From Helopsaltes ochotensis (Eukaryota > Chordata > Aves > Passeriformes > Locustellidae): a DNA stretch of 64,000 nt. Positions within the stretch are counted from its first letter, which is position 1. The number at the start of each line of letters is the position of its first letter. Location: positions 310,001-374,000 of the forward strand of contig VXBM01000560.1 in NCBI GenBank assembly GCA_013400155.1, given 5' to 3'. The notes beneath the pieces are model-generated. The model had not been told where the DNA came from and made no database searches. It saw only the letters and a list, made by a program, of their open reading frames with translations. Below are positions 51,486-62,768 of this stretch, one piece after another. The position numbers and the translations under genes were made by a program.

Positions 51486-51540
51486 TGAGTGAACAGCAGC
51501 CTGGAGCTGAGTCACTCGCTGGGGTTAAACCACAAGACGG

Positions 51541-54500
51541 TGTTTGTTGCACTTTCTCTCGACATAATAATGTTTGCTGTGTGGAAAATGTACCTGCAGG
51601 TAGTCTCTGGAAGTAGCCCCACAGAGTTAAACAACAGAAAATTATAAAGACAAATCAATTTAAAAGCACTTCTAGCCTTTGCTTCAAACACATGACTTCA
51701 CCTAAATACTCTGCGTTTTCTGCTAGGAGAAATGGAGTTAAAAGAGATCAAAAATGCTTGAAAATTAAATTAATCCAGGCTTTGCTGGGCAGGTGATAGA
51801 AGTGTGTGTTCCTGACTGAAAACTCAAACAACTGCTTTGAACAAACCAACTTTTGTGTTTCAGATTTAACAATAGCATTAAAAAAATCAGCCTGTGAAAT
51901 GGTGCATTTGGAGAAGGCTGCACATCACATCCAAGCTGTGTTTTTTGGAGCAGCGGTATACATTTTTGCTAGGAACTTTGTGTCAGTTCAGTAGTATAGC
52001 TCAGAACAGTTTGGGTACCTGTGGCACAGAGTGCATGCCTACTCTTACTAGTGGATCCCAATTATAATATATAAGAGAGAGATCCATGTATCAGCAACAG
52101 GATTTTGTGATATATGGATGCTGAGGTAGGCACTGTGCTCAATTTATATATAGTTTTGTATGATTGTAATACCCCTCCCCTACAGTTCACAACAAAAAGC
52201 TTTTTATCTCCTCTGGATAATAATTTCCAACTAGTTTTCAAGTGTAACATCCAGCAGACACCTAGGGGCAAGAATAGATCCCAAATCCTTCCCTTAACTG
52301 GGACACTGGAAAGAAACTTGAAGCATTTTCAAGAAAAGGAAAAAGTGCATTTCCTAACAACTAATTGTTCTGATTTCTTTTTCCTGGCTTATAATATCTC
52401 TGGTGACTGATTTTTTGGCGTGGTCCTCTCATTGGGCTCTACTTTTCTTTTTAAAAATGAGAGACTCTTCATGAGACAGATTTTCCCAAAAATTCGCAGC
52501 TCTGCTTAGTAATCGGTCACCCTCAGATGAATATTTTTAATTAAAGCATCTGGCTAAATCACAGGCTTATGCAAAAGTCATATTAGGTCATCTTGTGCAA
52601 CACACTGGCAAATGTTATCTTGTTTACTACAGGATATCTTCCAGCACTTTTTCCTACCCTTCCTAAATTAGGAAATCAGAGTGGATTCCTTTACTTCTCT
52701 TAAGGGGTTGTCTTATTGGCTAGGAAATCCTGCTCTTGGGAGTTTTTTCCCCTAATATTCAGGAACCCAAACGATATCTTAAGTAATCTGAAAACATAGA
52801 AAACTGTTTTCCTATTGCAATTCTGTGATGCTGTAGCGATGCAGCGCTTCTTTCTAGGAATGCGACTTTTATTGCAATATCACAACATTAAGGTACTACT
52901 TCTAACCCACCTGTACTAACTTTTGTCACTTTTCATTGTTGTGAGATCAAATTAATAGAGACTTTGAAATCCAATGAATAAGCCTATAGCCCTCTATACT
53001 GTGGTTCTCCAAAAGTCCTCCCCAAGGTCTTGATTTATTTTTCTTTTTTTTCCCCACAGATTTCACAGAATATTCTGAGTATTACAGTTTCCATTTTAGA
53101 GGGCTCAAAAACTTAATCCTGCAGAAAATTTTGATTGATATTAGTGAGAAAGGAGTTAATGCACATAGTGGGCACTTTGGGAAATAGTCCCTATTCCTTT
53201 CCTGATTGTGGAAGAGGAGTGCTTTTTTCCCCTGATGCGTGGTACCACTGTTCTCAACAGAATAATCCCTCTGTCATTTAGTTCAAGAGATTCTCTGACT
53301 GCTAACATGAGCACTGTACTGGACTACTTTTTGTCTTTGCCTCTGAGTGATTCATTTTTTTTTAATTCTCACAAAGGAAAAGCCTTTTGCTGTTTCCTCA
53401 TTTGCTTGTGATTTCATATTTCTTTTGTTTGGTAACAGAAAGAATGGGAGAGTTCAAATTACTTTACTGGCTTGATAAAAAAATCCTGATAATTTTGATC
53501 AAAACCAAAAGATCAAGCTTTTTGTGAAAGATGCATTTCAGAGTAGCTTTTTTAGGTTAGTGACTCTAGCTGCCATTAATTCCAGCTGTTTATTTCATGG
53601 ACATTAAATTTTCAGTGTAACTGTACCGGAGGAAAAAAGAAAAGAAAAAAGGAAGTATGCATTTACAAGGGACTTTGGCTCCTGAGAAGGTGAAGCCTGG
53701 CCCAGAAGGAAGGTATGCTCTTTCTCCTATCCTAATGCCTCAGCCTATTTTTTTACATAATTACTGGATTGGTTTTACTTTCCCTGATGCTTTCTCTGTT
53801 TTTAGAGTCCTACTTATTTTATTTTTTCATCTTTGCATAAAAATCAGTGCACACATTTTAGCTGATCTCCTGAACAGCAAAACACAAATGAGTTTGGAAT
53901 GGAAAAAAAAATTCTCATCAAGAGAAGGGAATAAATGATAGATGCATGTAAATCTGTACAGCTTCATGAAAGGAAATGAGGCTGTTGTACATTCTATTTT
54001 TAAAAATCTTTATTCTAATTTGAGGCTAGGTAGCAACGTTCATGCTTGAATTAAATCCTACGGATTTATACAAAGAGCAGATTTCAGTCTTTTTGTTTTT
54101 AGAGTATATTGGTTTATCCCTTTAGTCATGGGGAATGTTGCTTCCTTCTTCCCTTTACTTCCCCTGCTCTAAATTCCAGGGGAACAATTCACTTGCCATC
54201 ACAAGGAGTGTTTGACAGAACAAGATATGGTAGTGCCAAATTGTTGATGATACAGCACTGTGCCAGATCATACAATGTTTCTACCTGTGGCCACATCTGG
54301 CGCTTCCTCTTCCTGGCTCTGTTGGGAGACTTATCAGTTCTGGTTCATTTTCTATGACTATCATTAGGGCAGGGTACATCCTTTCCTTCTCCCTCTAGGA
54401 GGGTTACAAAAGTTTTTATATTAGAGGTTGCTAAAAACGACTTAACTTTCCAATAATTTGAAATATGATTGATTTTAGTTTTGAAATTATCAGAAAACCA

Positions 54501-56850
54501 GATCCACAATTTTTCAGTCCTCATCTTATTAATTAATAACTCTACCACACTTCAAATCAGATCCAGCTGGAAAAATCTGACTTACATCACTGAACACTGC
54601 ACCAAAGCCTGATAGTTTTTCCATTATACAAATCTATGTGTATAAATGTCAGTCTTTCCAAGCAAGTGCTCATGCTCTTTCTGCTGAAACTCAGTAACTT
54701 AACTTCTGCAGGTCTCACTGGTGAGAGAGCACAGGAACTGTATTCAATACATTTATGAAATAGAGGTGGTTTTTTGTTGTTTTTTAGAAATTATTTTAAT
54801 TGGAGGAATTGAGCTTCTAAAATGTAGCAATTGGTAGGCTGACAAGTATTTGACTTTATCTTCAAATTTATTCCCTTTTTTTTGTGTTTATTTCTTTCTT
54901 TTTGGAGCTGAATGATTGCTTCTACATTTTGGCTTACAGAACATCTATGGCTTTTTAACCTGCCTGTTTTCTGAAAAGATTTATGCATTTGTTTCATACT
55001 GAATTCAGCCCTGAAATTAAAGAGTGAATGAATCTCCACAAAATTAAGGAAGTCATTGCACAGAAAGACCAAATAGAACTTTTTAAACACAAGTAATTTT
55101 TTCTGTATTAATATGGGTAACGGGCACCATTATTGAAAAGGAGTAGCTTTCACATAATTTAAAAGGATATGAATATTATGTAGAAAAAAACCCTTGAATT
55201 AGTCTTTCATAGATGAGTAACAGGGAATAAATTGTAGTTCATTTCTTTGTGCAGCATCTGTAAAAACGGGGTCTGGTATCTTAGGGTTTCCTGGGAATAC
55301 AATCATATATGTGTGTGCCATTTACAGACATTGGTATAAATGTATTGATATAAATGACTACAAAGGTGCAAGACAATGGGGAATGACAAGCTACGTGTCA
55401 CAAACCATTCCAATCTTCTTGTGCTATTTAAGTAATTTTAGTCTGGTTGTGTCCCTTGTGACATGGGGCCACTTCTTCCTCCTGGATTAACTCTGCAGGG
55501 ACAGTAAGTGAATGCAGAATTTGGTATGTAGTGTTTGAAGTGTTTCAACAAAATTTAAAATATTAATAGGTTAATAATTTGCATTGATTTATAGTCTGAT
55601 TACTTTGAAGATCTTCTGAATTATGTCAGTCCTGGGAAAATTAAAATAGTACACAAAAAGGTGAATACAATAAGTGCCAATGAAATTAAGTAACCACCTT
55701 GCTGCTCCTCTGAAATGGAAGAAGTATGAAAACTATCTTACTTGCAAAACTTCTTGATAAATTTCTTACAGAATTTGGGCCATTCAAGACTAACCCTGAA
55801 TACTGCAAAAGCTCCTTTACAGTCTGTGACAGCCCTGGACAGCCTTATTCTAGAAATTATGAGAAAGTGTTAATTTAACATAAATCTAAGCTTTCCAAAT
55901 AATTTAAGTGTAATCAGGAGTCCATAATGTAGAAATCATTGAGGATCATTTGTCATTATGTTATAAGGAGACTAGGCAGAGATCAGAAGCACTGGTTGTC
56001 CCAGTGCCCTGCCTTTCACCCCGGCATCAAGCTCTTTTGCACATTAAGCTTCTTACAAGTCTTCTGATTTTTCAGCTGTTGGTCGTGTTATAAATATATC
56101 TGTGCTTTGTAACGTCACAGTGTTTGCTCTGTGCACTGAGCCTACAGACTCAGGAAAGAGCAAGGAAAAGCTCCAGTTAATGGCTGTGGGTGAAACATTG
56201 ACTGAAAGCACATTACTTGTAATTATTAGTGCTCTCATTATTTTTATATATAGATATAGATTATGTATTTTTATATAATTTAGGAAATCCCCTGTAAATT
56301 GAGTATCTCAGACACCTTCCTTACCAGTTTAAAAAAGATTTATTCTGCATTGTTACTGTATGAAATAGCTAATAGGATTAAAATTTTGAAAATAGTTGAA
56401 GATGAAAGAGGCCCTTTAAACAGCTCAATCATTCCTGCCACTCAAAAAATCCATGACATATCCTTAATGATTGTAAGGTAACAGAAGGAAGTGGAGCAAA
56501 ATGCTCATGAGCAATCCAGATTCATGTTTCTCTTTGGCCAGGCATTGAAATCTAAACAATATGAAACCTCAGATTCCTGTTTTATACGCATGTTAAATGT
56601 AGTTATTTTTGAAAAATTCACTATTAATAAAGTGCCAGCAGATGGCATTGAAGAATATATGTCATCATTCCAGTTTCTTGTAGAAGTAATAAGGCTTCCC
56701 ATACCACAGATTTCTTCCTCCATGCATCTCCTAAACACTGTGTGGAATTCACTTAAGCACCCATTTTACAGGAGCTGGAGACCTTCTCTTAGGTGTAAGA
56801 AAACCTAAAAGGCTCTAAGCTCTTAGCTCTTTATGTGATAAATTTTTTAT
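51541..56850. other. AT-rich non-coding stretch, no gene seen
   Basis: Short frames only, up to 105 codons, none with a domain. No repeat family recognised in more than 5 kb. Confidence 0.6.
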
Positions 56851-56853
56851 TTA

Positions 56854-57236
56854 TCCTCCCCTACGGAGACAGGCTGAGAGAGTTGGGGCAGTTCAACCTG
56901 GAGAACAGGAGGCTCCAGCAGGTCTTCTGACACCTTCCAGTACCTACAGGGCTCCTACAGGGAACCTGGACAAGGCAAAGGCTACTGTCTCCAAACTGAA
57001 AGAGTGTAGATTTAGATTAGGTATTAGGAAGGAAATCTTTATTGTGAGGGTGGTGAGGCACAGGAACAGGTTGCCAGAGAAGTTTTGGTTGCCCTGTGCC
57101 TGTTAATGGCAAAGCTGGATGTGGCCCTGAGCAACCTGGTCTAATGGAATGTGCCCATGGCAGGGGGTTTCCAGTTAGATGTTTGTAAGGTCATCTAAGC
57201 ATTCTCTGATTCCAACCATTTTGCTGATTCTGTCAT
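56854..57236 (+). mobile_element. CR1 LINE, short 3' end (about 380 bp)
   Basis: The sequence follows the avian CR1 3' consensus. CAGGCTGAGAGAGTTGGGGC, then TTCAACCTGGAGAACAGGAG, an ATTAGGTATTAGGAAGGAAA block, GGTGGTGAGGCACAGGAACA and GAGCAACCTGGTCTAATGGA come in order. The tail is GATTCCAACC followed by a decayed 8-bp repeat (CATTTTGCTGATTCTGTCAT). An internal deletion of roughly 50 bp joins AACCTGGACAAGGCAAAGG to CCAAACTGAAAGAG. It lies entirely in the extreme C-terminus and 3' UTR, so no protein can be made. Confidence 0.93.
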
Positions 57237-57239
57237 CCT

Positions 57240-59365
57240 CTGACCTCAGCCATCAGATGGAAGAATCCTGACTGGATTGCCATCAGTAACTGGAGCCAGT
57301 TATATCAGAGTATCAGAGTAGCACGGGGCTCGTGTTGTTTGTAAGCGTCTGCCATGGTTGTGTGCTGTTGGTGCCACTGCCAGTGAATTAATTAATAGCT
57401 TTAATGTCTCTTTAATGGTGATTTCTCCAGATTATCCTTTTGCCATTTCTACTTTATGGTTGCAGAGTGAACGTGAAAGAAAAGGAAAATAAGAATGTAT
57501 AAGAAAAACAAAAGTTAGTGAGAAAAAATAAATGGGAAAATAAAAGGTTGAAAGATAAACAATACTGAGACTAGGAGGATTTAGTCAGAGATCTCACGTT
57601 GGTAATGAAAAGTGGCTGACTTTTCACTTGGATTGGTCTTAGTTAGTAAGACTTAACAAAGCCAGATCTGTTTTGATTGCCTCCTGCAGTCATTTGTGAG
57701 CCAGAGATGATGAGCCGAAGAGACACAAGACAACCGAAAATATAAAAAAAAAATAATATATTTTAAGAAAATAGCATTGACGATCTTTCCTTTTCATTTG
57801 CCTTTTTGGACTTTTGTATTTCCCATCCCCCGAATGTATATTTTTCCCTCTTGATTCTCTGAACTTCCATTTTCTACCTTATTTTTTTTTCAGGTTTTGC
57901 ATATCTGTCCTTTTTTCTTTGAATGTAAATAAATAGGATCTATATTTTCTCTCAGGTATGTTTCTCCAGGTGGAAAGGTTTGTACAGCTCGACTTTGAAA
58001 ACAGTAGTAAGAGCTTCAAATATTCATCTCTCAGTAGGTGGTAAAGGTCTTAACAAACACTGCAGACGAATCAAAGGCCGTTGGGTTATGCCTATTGCTG
58101 TAGTTACATGAAAGTATCTGCTGAGTATTCGTATGGTTTCATACTGTTGGGTGACTTCTTCCTCCTTGTCCTGAATCTGACGGGTTTTGAAATGCCAAAT
58201 CAAACACACATCCAGGGAATATGCAAAGACGTGTCTGTCGCAGAAGCAGCTGCTTGCAGATTGCTTTACTTAAAATGCTTTGAGAGGCGTGGTTGCCCAA
58301 TGGGGAAACAGGCTACAGACTAATTAAGAAATGTCATGTTTCTTCTTCCTTGCCTTAAAATTCTCCATAGAATTTTTTCATTATTAAGCACTTCATAAGA
58401 TCCCAAGCCTACTGAACTTTGAAAACTTGCAAAACGCTTTCTACTCTAAGTTTTAATTAGAATATTTCCCGTTCCAGCTCATGACAAAACAAATATGTGA
58501 CCTCTGATTGGTCTTCATCATCATCTACCTATCTCAAAGTAAAGTTCTGGGGTTTATTTTAAAATGGTACAAAAAAGCTCTGATCTTTTTTTATTTATCT
58601 TGTTTCCCTTATGGTATTTTACAATAATTTAAAGGAAATCCATGTAGCTATAAAGCATTCATCAAGAAAAGGTGCAAAATGTTGGATTTATTGTGGCTTT
58701 TCCTATTCACGGAAAACCAAGCTGGCATCTTTAATGCATTCACAGATGTCAGACATCTTGTGAAGGGAACATACTGTAGTAGGATTTAGTTGGCAAAAGA
58801 GTACAGCAAAAAAAGGGAAAATTGTCTGGCTGTAGGATAGACAGTGGCTCTGGATGTACCTTCTGACCAAACAGTCACACTGAGCCGATTGTGTTATCAC
58901 AAATTCTTCTCCCGTTTGTTCCCCATTCCATCTCAAACTGACTCCTCGTTTTCAGCCCAGTCACCCAGTGACCTTTCTGCCCAATCTTGTAGTGCCAGCA
59001 GGGGTGAAATGTTATGTTTTCACTGATTAAACAAAAGGTTAATTAGAACACCTTTTTATTATTATTATTTTGACCACATGTTGGAGGGGTGGGAAGAATT
59101 AAAGAAAAAACAAACAAAGTCCAAATAACATTAGCTACATTACTACTTATGAAAATATTAAAAAATAGTAGAGTTTACTCACTTTGATGTCCCTCAGTAA
59201 GAAGAGGAATAGAGCATAATTATCTATAATATTCATCTTCTTTTACTCATATTAAAAAATATTTTCTACACAGACACTTGGTTCTGCAGCTTAATCACTC
59301 ATCCTTCTAGCCCAAAGCACTCCTCTGCACGCAGAGAGCACTTCTGTCAAACCTCAGAGCCTCTG
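57240..59365. other. AT-rich non-coding stretch, no gene seen
   Basis: Short frames without domains and several A- or T-rich runs. Nothing else recognisable. Confidence 0.6.
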
Positions 59366-59369
59366 TCTG

Positions 59370-59500
59370 TGTTTCACGTGAGCGGAGCGGCTCAGCAAGC
59401 CGGCTGCAGGCCAGTGGGACTGGGACCCCGGGAAGGGGGGGCCACAGCGCTGAGCTGCAGCTGAAGGCAGCGCTGCACCAGGGCCAAGGGCTTCCTCTCG
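59370..59500. other. Small CpG-rich islet with a palindromic E-box
   Basis: I count about eight CpGs in roughly 135 bp, including CGGAGCGG, CCCCGGG and two AGCGCTG units, in a CpG-poor neighbourhood. TCACGTGA sits at its left edge. No open frame here resembles a protein. Best read as a candidate regulatory element or the remnant of a GC-rich repeat. Confidence 0.45.
59374..59381. promoter_or_regulatory. Palindromic E-box TCACGTGA
   Basis: The perfect 8-bp palindrome is the preferred core of MITF/TFE and USF-type bHLH-zipper factors. It lies at the edge of a CpG-rich islet, which raises its chance of being a real site. Binding is inferred only. Confidence 0.35.
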
Positions 59501-59504
59501 GGTC

Positions 59505-61300
59505 AGCAGCAAATAGAACTCAGCACTGCTGGCACTGGAAGGGTCGAATAACTTCGTGTGCTGAAACCCCACACCTGACAGGAGCCATGCTGAGAAACAA
59601 TGGTGGCCAGGACACGGTGGGATTTACAGGTGCCTCCCACGACACCATTAGCACCCACAGAAGTTCATAAGAGCAGAACAGACAAATATTGTCCACACAC
59701 TCTCACGGCCTTCAGCAATTTTCAGTTCAGTCTTACTGAAATTAAATGTATCACTTTCCCATTCAACAGCCCTTTGTGGGTTTTTCTTCTAAGTTTATCA
59801 GTTGTTGAACAAATGTAAATTTTAGTTCCTCTAATGCCCTGTTATGCCTTCCACAATTATGCTGCACAACACAGCAATATAATATATTTTCTTCTAAAAT
59901 TTCTACCTGCTAGTTTCATTTGATGCATTGTAGTCCTTGTTTTGGAAAAAGCAATGAATACTGATTCTATATTTACTGTCTTCATTCCAGTCATGTTCTA
60001 AACATCTCTATCATACACCTACTCAGCTGTCTTTCTTCCAGGTTGAAGAGCTGTAGTCATTACATATATGAAAACCATTCCACCCCTTAAATGATCTTTC
60101 TTTTTCAGTTCTGCTCTGTGTCTGGTTTTGAGATGAGAAACCAAGAATCTGAAAGGTTAGAAAGAGTGACTTAGTGACTTGTTTTTACATGCATGGTAAT
60201 ACATTACATATAAACCATAACAACTGTAATACAAAATCAGGCATGAAGGTTGCAGTAGGAATGAGTAAACTGCTCTTACGACTTCTGAAATAAACCCACA
60301 GAGCGTTACATCTTGGACTTGTTAATTTGTTTTTTCATGCTGTGCTACTTATGTAATTTTATGCTGTTTAAACAAAGTCTTTTTCTACCCTCTAATATCT
60401 CATATCTTATTTTAATTGCTTTAATGCCTTTTTCTTTTTCTTATTTCCATGTATACTTTCTACTCATTTTACCCTACAGGCAGAGGTCCAGAGTGCCGGA
60501 AGCTTTGTCTCCTTTCTTTCCTTTCAAAAGTAGTAAATATCTCATCAGTCCCTAAAGGCCCCCCCTCCCCAGAGCATCTTGCTGTTTGTCCCTACTCTTA
60601 CCACCTTCTCTACAAAGAAACTTGTACCATTCAATTGGCTGGAATAAGGCAATTGCCACTGACAGATTTTCCTTTAGGAAATACCGTGAGATGATTCTGA
60701 TCTCACAAAAAATGTACTAGAAGCAACCTTTCTTCCACATATTCTAAAAAGAGTCAAAAATATACAGCAAAGGGGTTTTTTCACAGTATCTAGGGAATTT
60801 AGGAGCAGAAATCCCAGTAGGATATCAAAGAGGTTTGTCCTTAACTCCCTTGGATGCTGCTGAAATTCCCATCCTCAAAGCTTGTCCTAGAAGGATTATA
60901 AGCACACCCCAGCAGTAGGAATGCGTTGTTCTGTTTAGCAACTGTGCAGGAGAGAACTGCGTTTGAACTGCCTGGGAACAATCTCCTTTAAATCACTGCC
61001 TGCATCAAAAGATTGGCTCAAGCCTCTTCTTCCTCCTCCTGTTCCTTCCCAAACTGGCCACGTCACAAGGGATATTTCTGGATACTTTGAAGGAGGCCAG
61101 ACCTAAAGAAGGTTTTCACCAGCTGCTTCACATGCATAAACGCAACTGGAATTATTTGACATTATGTAATTAAGCATTGTGACTGTACCTTCCCCACAAA
61201 AGGAGCAAACCTGGTGACACATAGTCTACAGTCTAAGAGGGCTTTTTGCAGATGGGAAATTCAGTATGATTTAGGTGGCTCTCCCAAGGATAGAAAAAAA
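59505..61300. other. AT-rich non-coding stretch, no gene seen apart from a SINE remnant
   Basis: Frames up to 81 codons without domains. A T-rich stretch at 60320-60470 gives hydrophobic-looking frames that reflect composition only. The antisense MIR near 60.1 kb is listed separately. Confidence 0.6.
60120..60182 (-). mobile_element. MIR-type SINE core fragment, antisense
   Basis: TTTTGAGATGAGAAACCAAG, then ATCTGAAAGGTTAG, then GTGACTTAGTGACTTG follows the reverse complement of the MIR core ('ttacagatgaggaaactgaggc...agaggttaagtgacttg'). A short duplication of GTGACTTA is present. The match is brief and diverged. Confidence 0.45.
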
Positions 61301-61305
61301 GGAAC

Positions 61306-61452
61306 AATGGCTAGGGCATTAGCCTGAGCCTTGCCAATTTAGCTCAGCACCTTGTGAGAAGTTTCTGAAAGTCCCTGTGTGCCTTAAATAGGGAATTATA
61401 TTTTTTCACAGCAGTATGAGGTAACGGCATAAAAAGTTTAGAAGTGCTCTAA
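61306..61452 (+). mobile_element. MIR-type SINE remnant
   Basis: The block follows MIR from head to 3' part. GGCTAGGGCATTAGCCTGAG is the tRNA-like head, and TTAGCTCAGCACCTTGTGAG enters the core. AAAGTCCCTGTGTGCCT matches the 'aagtcacttaacctctctgtgcct' part. AAATAGGGAATTATA, CACAGCAGTATGAGG and AGAAGTGCTCT match the 'aaatggggataata', 'cacagggttgttgtgagg' and 'aaagtgct' blocks in order. It is the longest MIR remnant in the window. Confidence 0.6.
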
Positions 61453-62081
61453 ACTGTTGTTCTGGCACACAGCTAAGAGGAGAACAAGGGAAGTCAGACC
61501 AGAAAGTTCCTGACTTGTGGATGATTACCATAACAACTTAGTTATCCCTCTTCCCTTCTCTCACTGCAATTACTGGTTGTGACCTATCACATATGATGTA
61601 ATTACTGTGTTATTGACACAGAGCTTAAGCTCAGGCACTTTCTTGGGGTGAACTTCATGTTTGAAAAGGTTTTTCTCCCTCTTCCCCTTCTTGATAGGAA
61701 AATGAGAGTGTAGGGAATGGAAATGCTGAGCTCTCATGCAGTGGGACTTATGTTGTCTCAAAAATACTGTCTTTATGCGCTGATAAAAAGACTCAATAAA
61801 AAAACCCATACAAAGGATCTAATAGTTCTTGGCTATTTAGAGGGAAGGAAAGCAGGGGAATGTGAAGGAAAAACAATAATGCAATCTTCTATTTTCTAAC
61901 ATGGACAGTTGGCAATACTGTGCTTTTCCAATTAAGATGATAGCATCTGGACTACTGTAATCCTTAAGGTTGTAAACTGTGTCATGTTGCCCAGAGTGGA
62001 TTTATCAGTCAGCTGGCAATAATTTATATGATTAAAAAGAAAGGCACTGCCTATAATTTTACTGTAGGGTTGCTATGCTGT

Positions 62082-62153
62082 CTTTTGGTTTTGTTTGGGG
62101 TTTTTTGGTTTTGTTTTTTGGTTTGGGTTTTTGTTTTTTGGGTTTTTTTTTTT
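62082..62153. repeat. T/G-rich low-complexity tract
   Basis: Runs of T broken by GG, GGG or GGGG over about 70 bp. The frame through it (Phe, Trp, Val and Leu only) is an artefact of composition. The G-runs lie on the plus strand and are separated by T stretches of up to eight or more. Confidence 0.9.
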
Positions 62154-62696
62154 CCTGTGGAAAAGAATTTGTCCAAAGCATTGTACTGGAAGAAAAAAAC
62201 CTGCAAGAAAATTAACAAAACATCTTCCTTTGTCTTCTCTTCCCTGTTCAGAAATACCTAATATAAATAACTAAGCTGAGGGTTTAATGATTTTAAGATT
62301 AATTTTTTACCCGCTGGGTCAGATTATTTATTGTATGCTGGAGTCTATTCCTAAACTGCAGCTGCTCAGGCTAGCTGCAGAGTGGGGAGATAAGGATGCA
62401 GCTCTTTTAGGAGGAGACAGTTTGATGTTTCTTGTTTGAAAAATTAGAATGAATCTGTCAGTAATTTCAACATTTCTGTGAGATTATGAAGTTTCTTTTC
62501 ACTTCCTCCACATTGTTTGTATCATGAATTCAGATGAACTAGGGTTCTAGTCTGAACTGCTGAATCAGGTTTTCTGAGGTAGGTTGGGACTGCTTCAATG
62601 CAAATAAAGACTTGCTAGAAAGAAACTGAGGGCTCTTCTGAAGCTAACAAACTTTCCCTCACGCAAGTTCCCTGTTTGAGCCTTGTGTAAGGATTC

Positions 62697-62750
62697 ACAC
62701 CTGTGCTGAGCAGGTTGAAATGGGAATGCTGAACACCTGTGCTGAGCAGG
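62697..62750. repeat. 18-bp exact direct repeat, period 36
   Basis: ACACCTGTGCTGAGCAGG occurs at 62697-62714 and 62733-62750 without a mismatch. Each copy holds an E-box (CACCTG). The first is preceded by TTC, creating a T-box-like site (AGGTGTGAA on the minus strand). The second copy ends 10 bp before a TATA box. Confidence 0.9.
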
Positions 62751-62760
62751 GAAAAGAGGT

Positions 62761-62768
62761 TATAAAAG
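62761..62768 (+). promoter_or_regulatory. TATA-box-like site downstream of direct repeats
   Basis: TATAAAAG in GGTTATAAAAGCAGGG is a strong match to a TATA box and is followed by GC-containing sequence as core promoters often are. TATA matches are common in AT-rich DNA, so only the nearby repeated E-box unit makes this one notable. No gene downstream is recognised in the window. Confidence 0.3.

Larger units (their letters stand above)
50985..51535 (+). mobile_element. Solo LTR of an avian ERVL-type endogenous retrovirus
   Basis: This is a long terminal repeat left behind when a provirus recombined between its two ends; it encodes no protein. The whole stretch follows a passerine LTR family that I recognise. 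GTTTGGCTG..., CTTCCTAGCAGCTGGTGTG and GTTTTGGGTATGTGCTTGAA come first. Then AGGACAGCTGACCCCAGCTG precedes the TATA box. TGGGGATGGCTGAGCACCTC, CCCTATTAAACTGTC and CTCACTTTTGCCCTTCTGAT follow, and the end is CGCTGGGGTTAAACCACAA. Length is about 550 bp. There are no internal gag, pol or env sequences on either side. Flanking GACGG repeats support insertion. Divergence is moderate. The exact subfamily is not certain. Confidence 0.9.
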
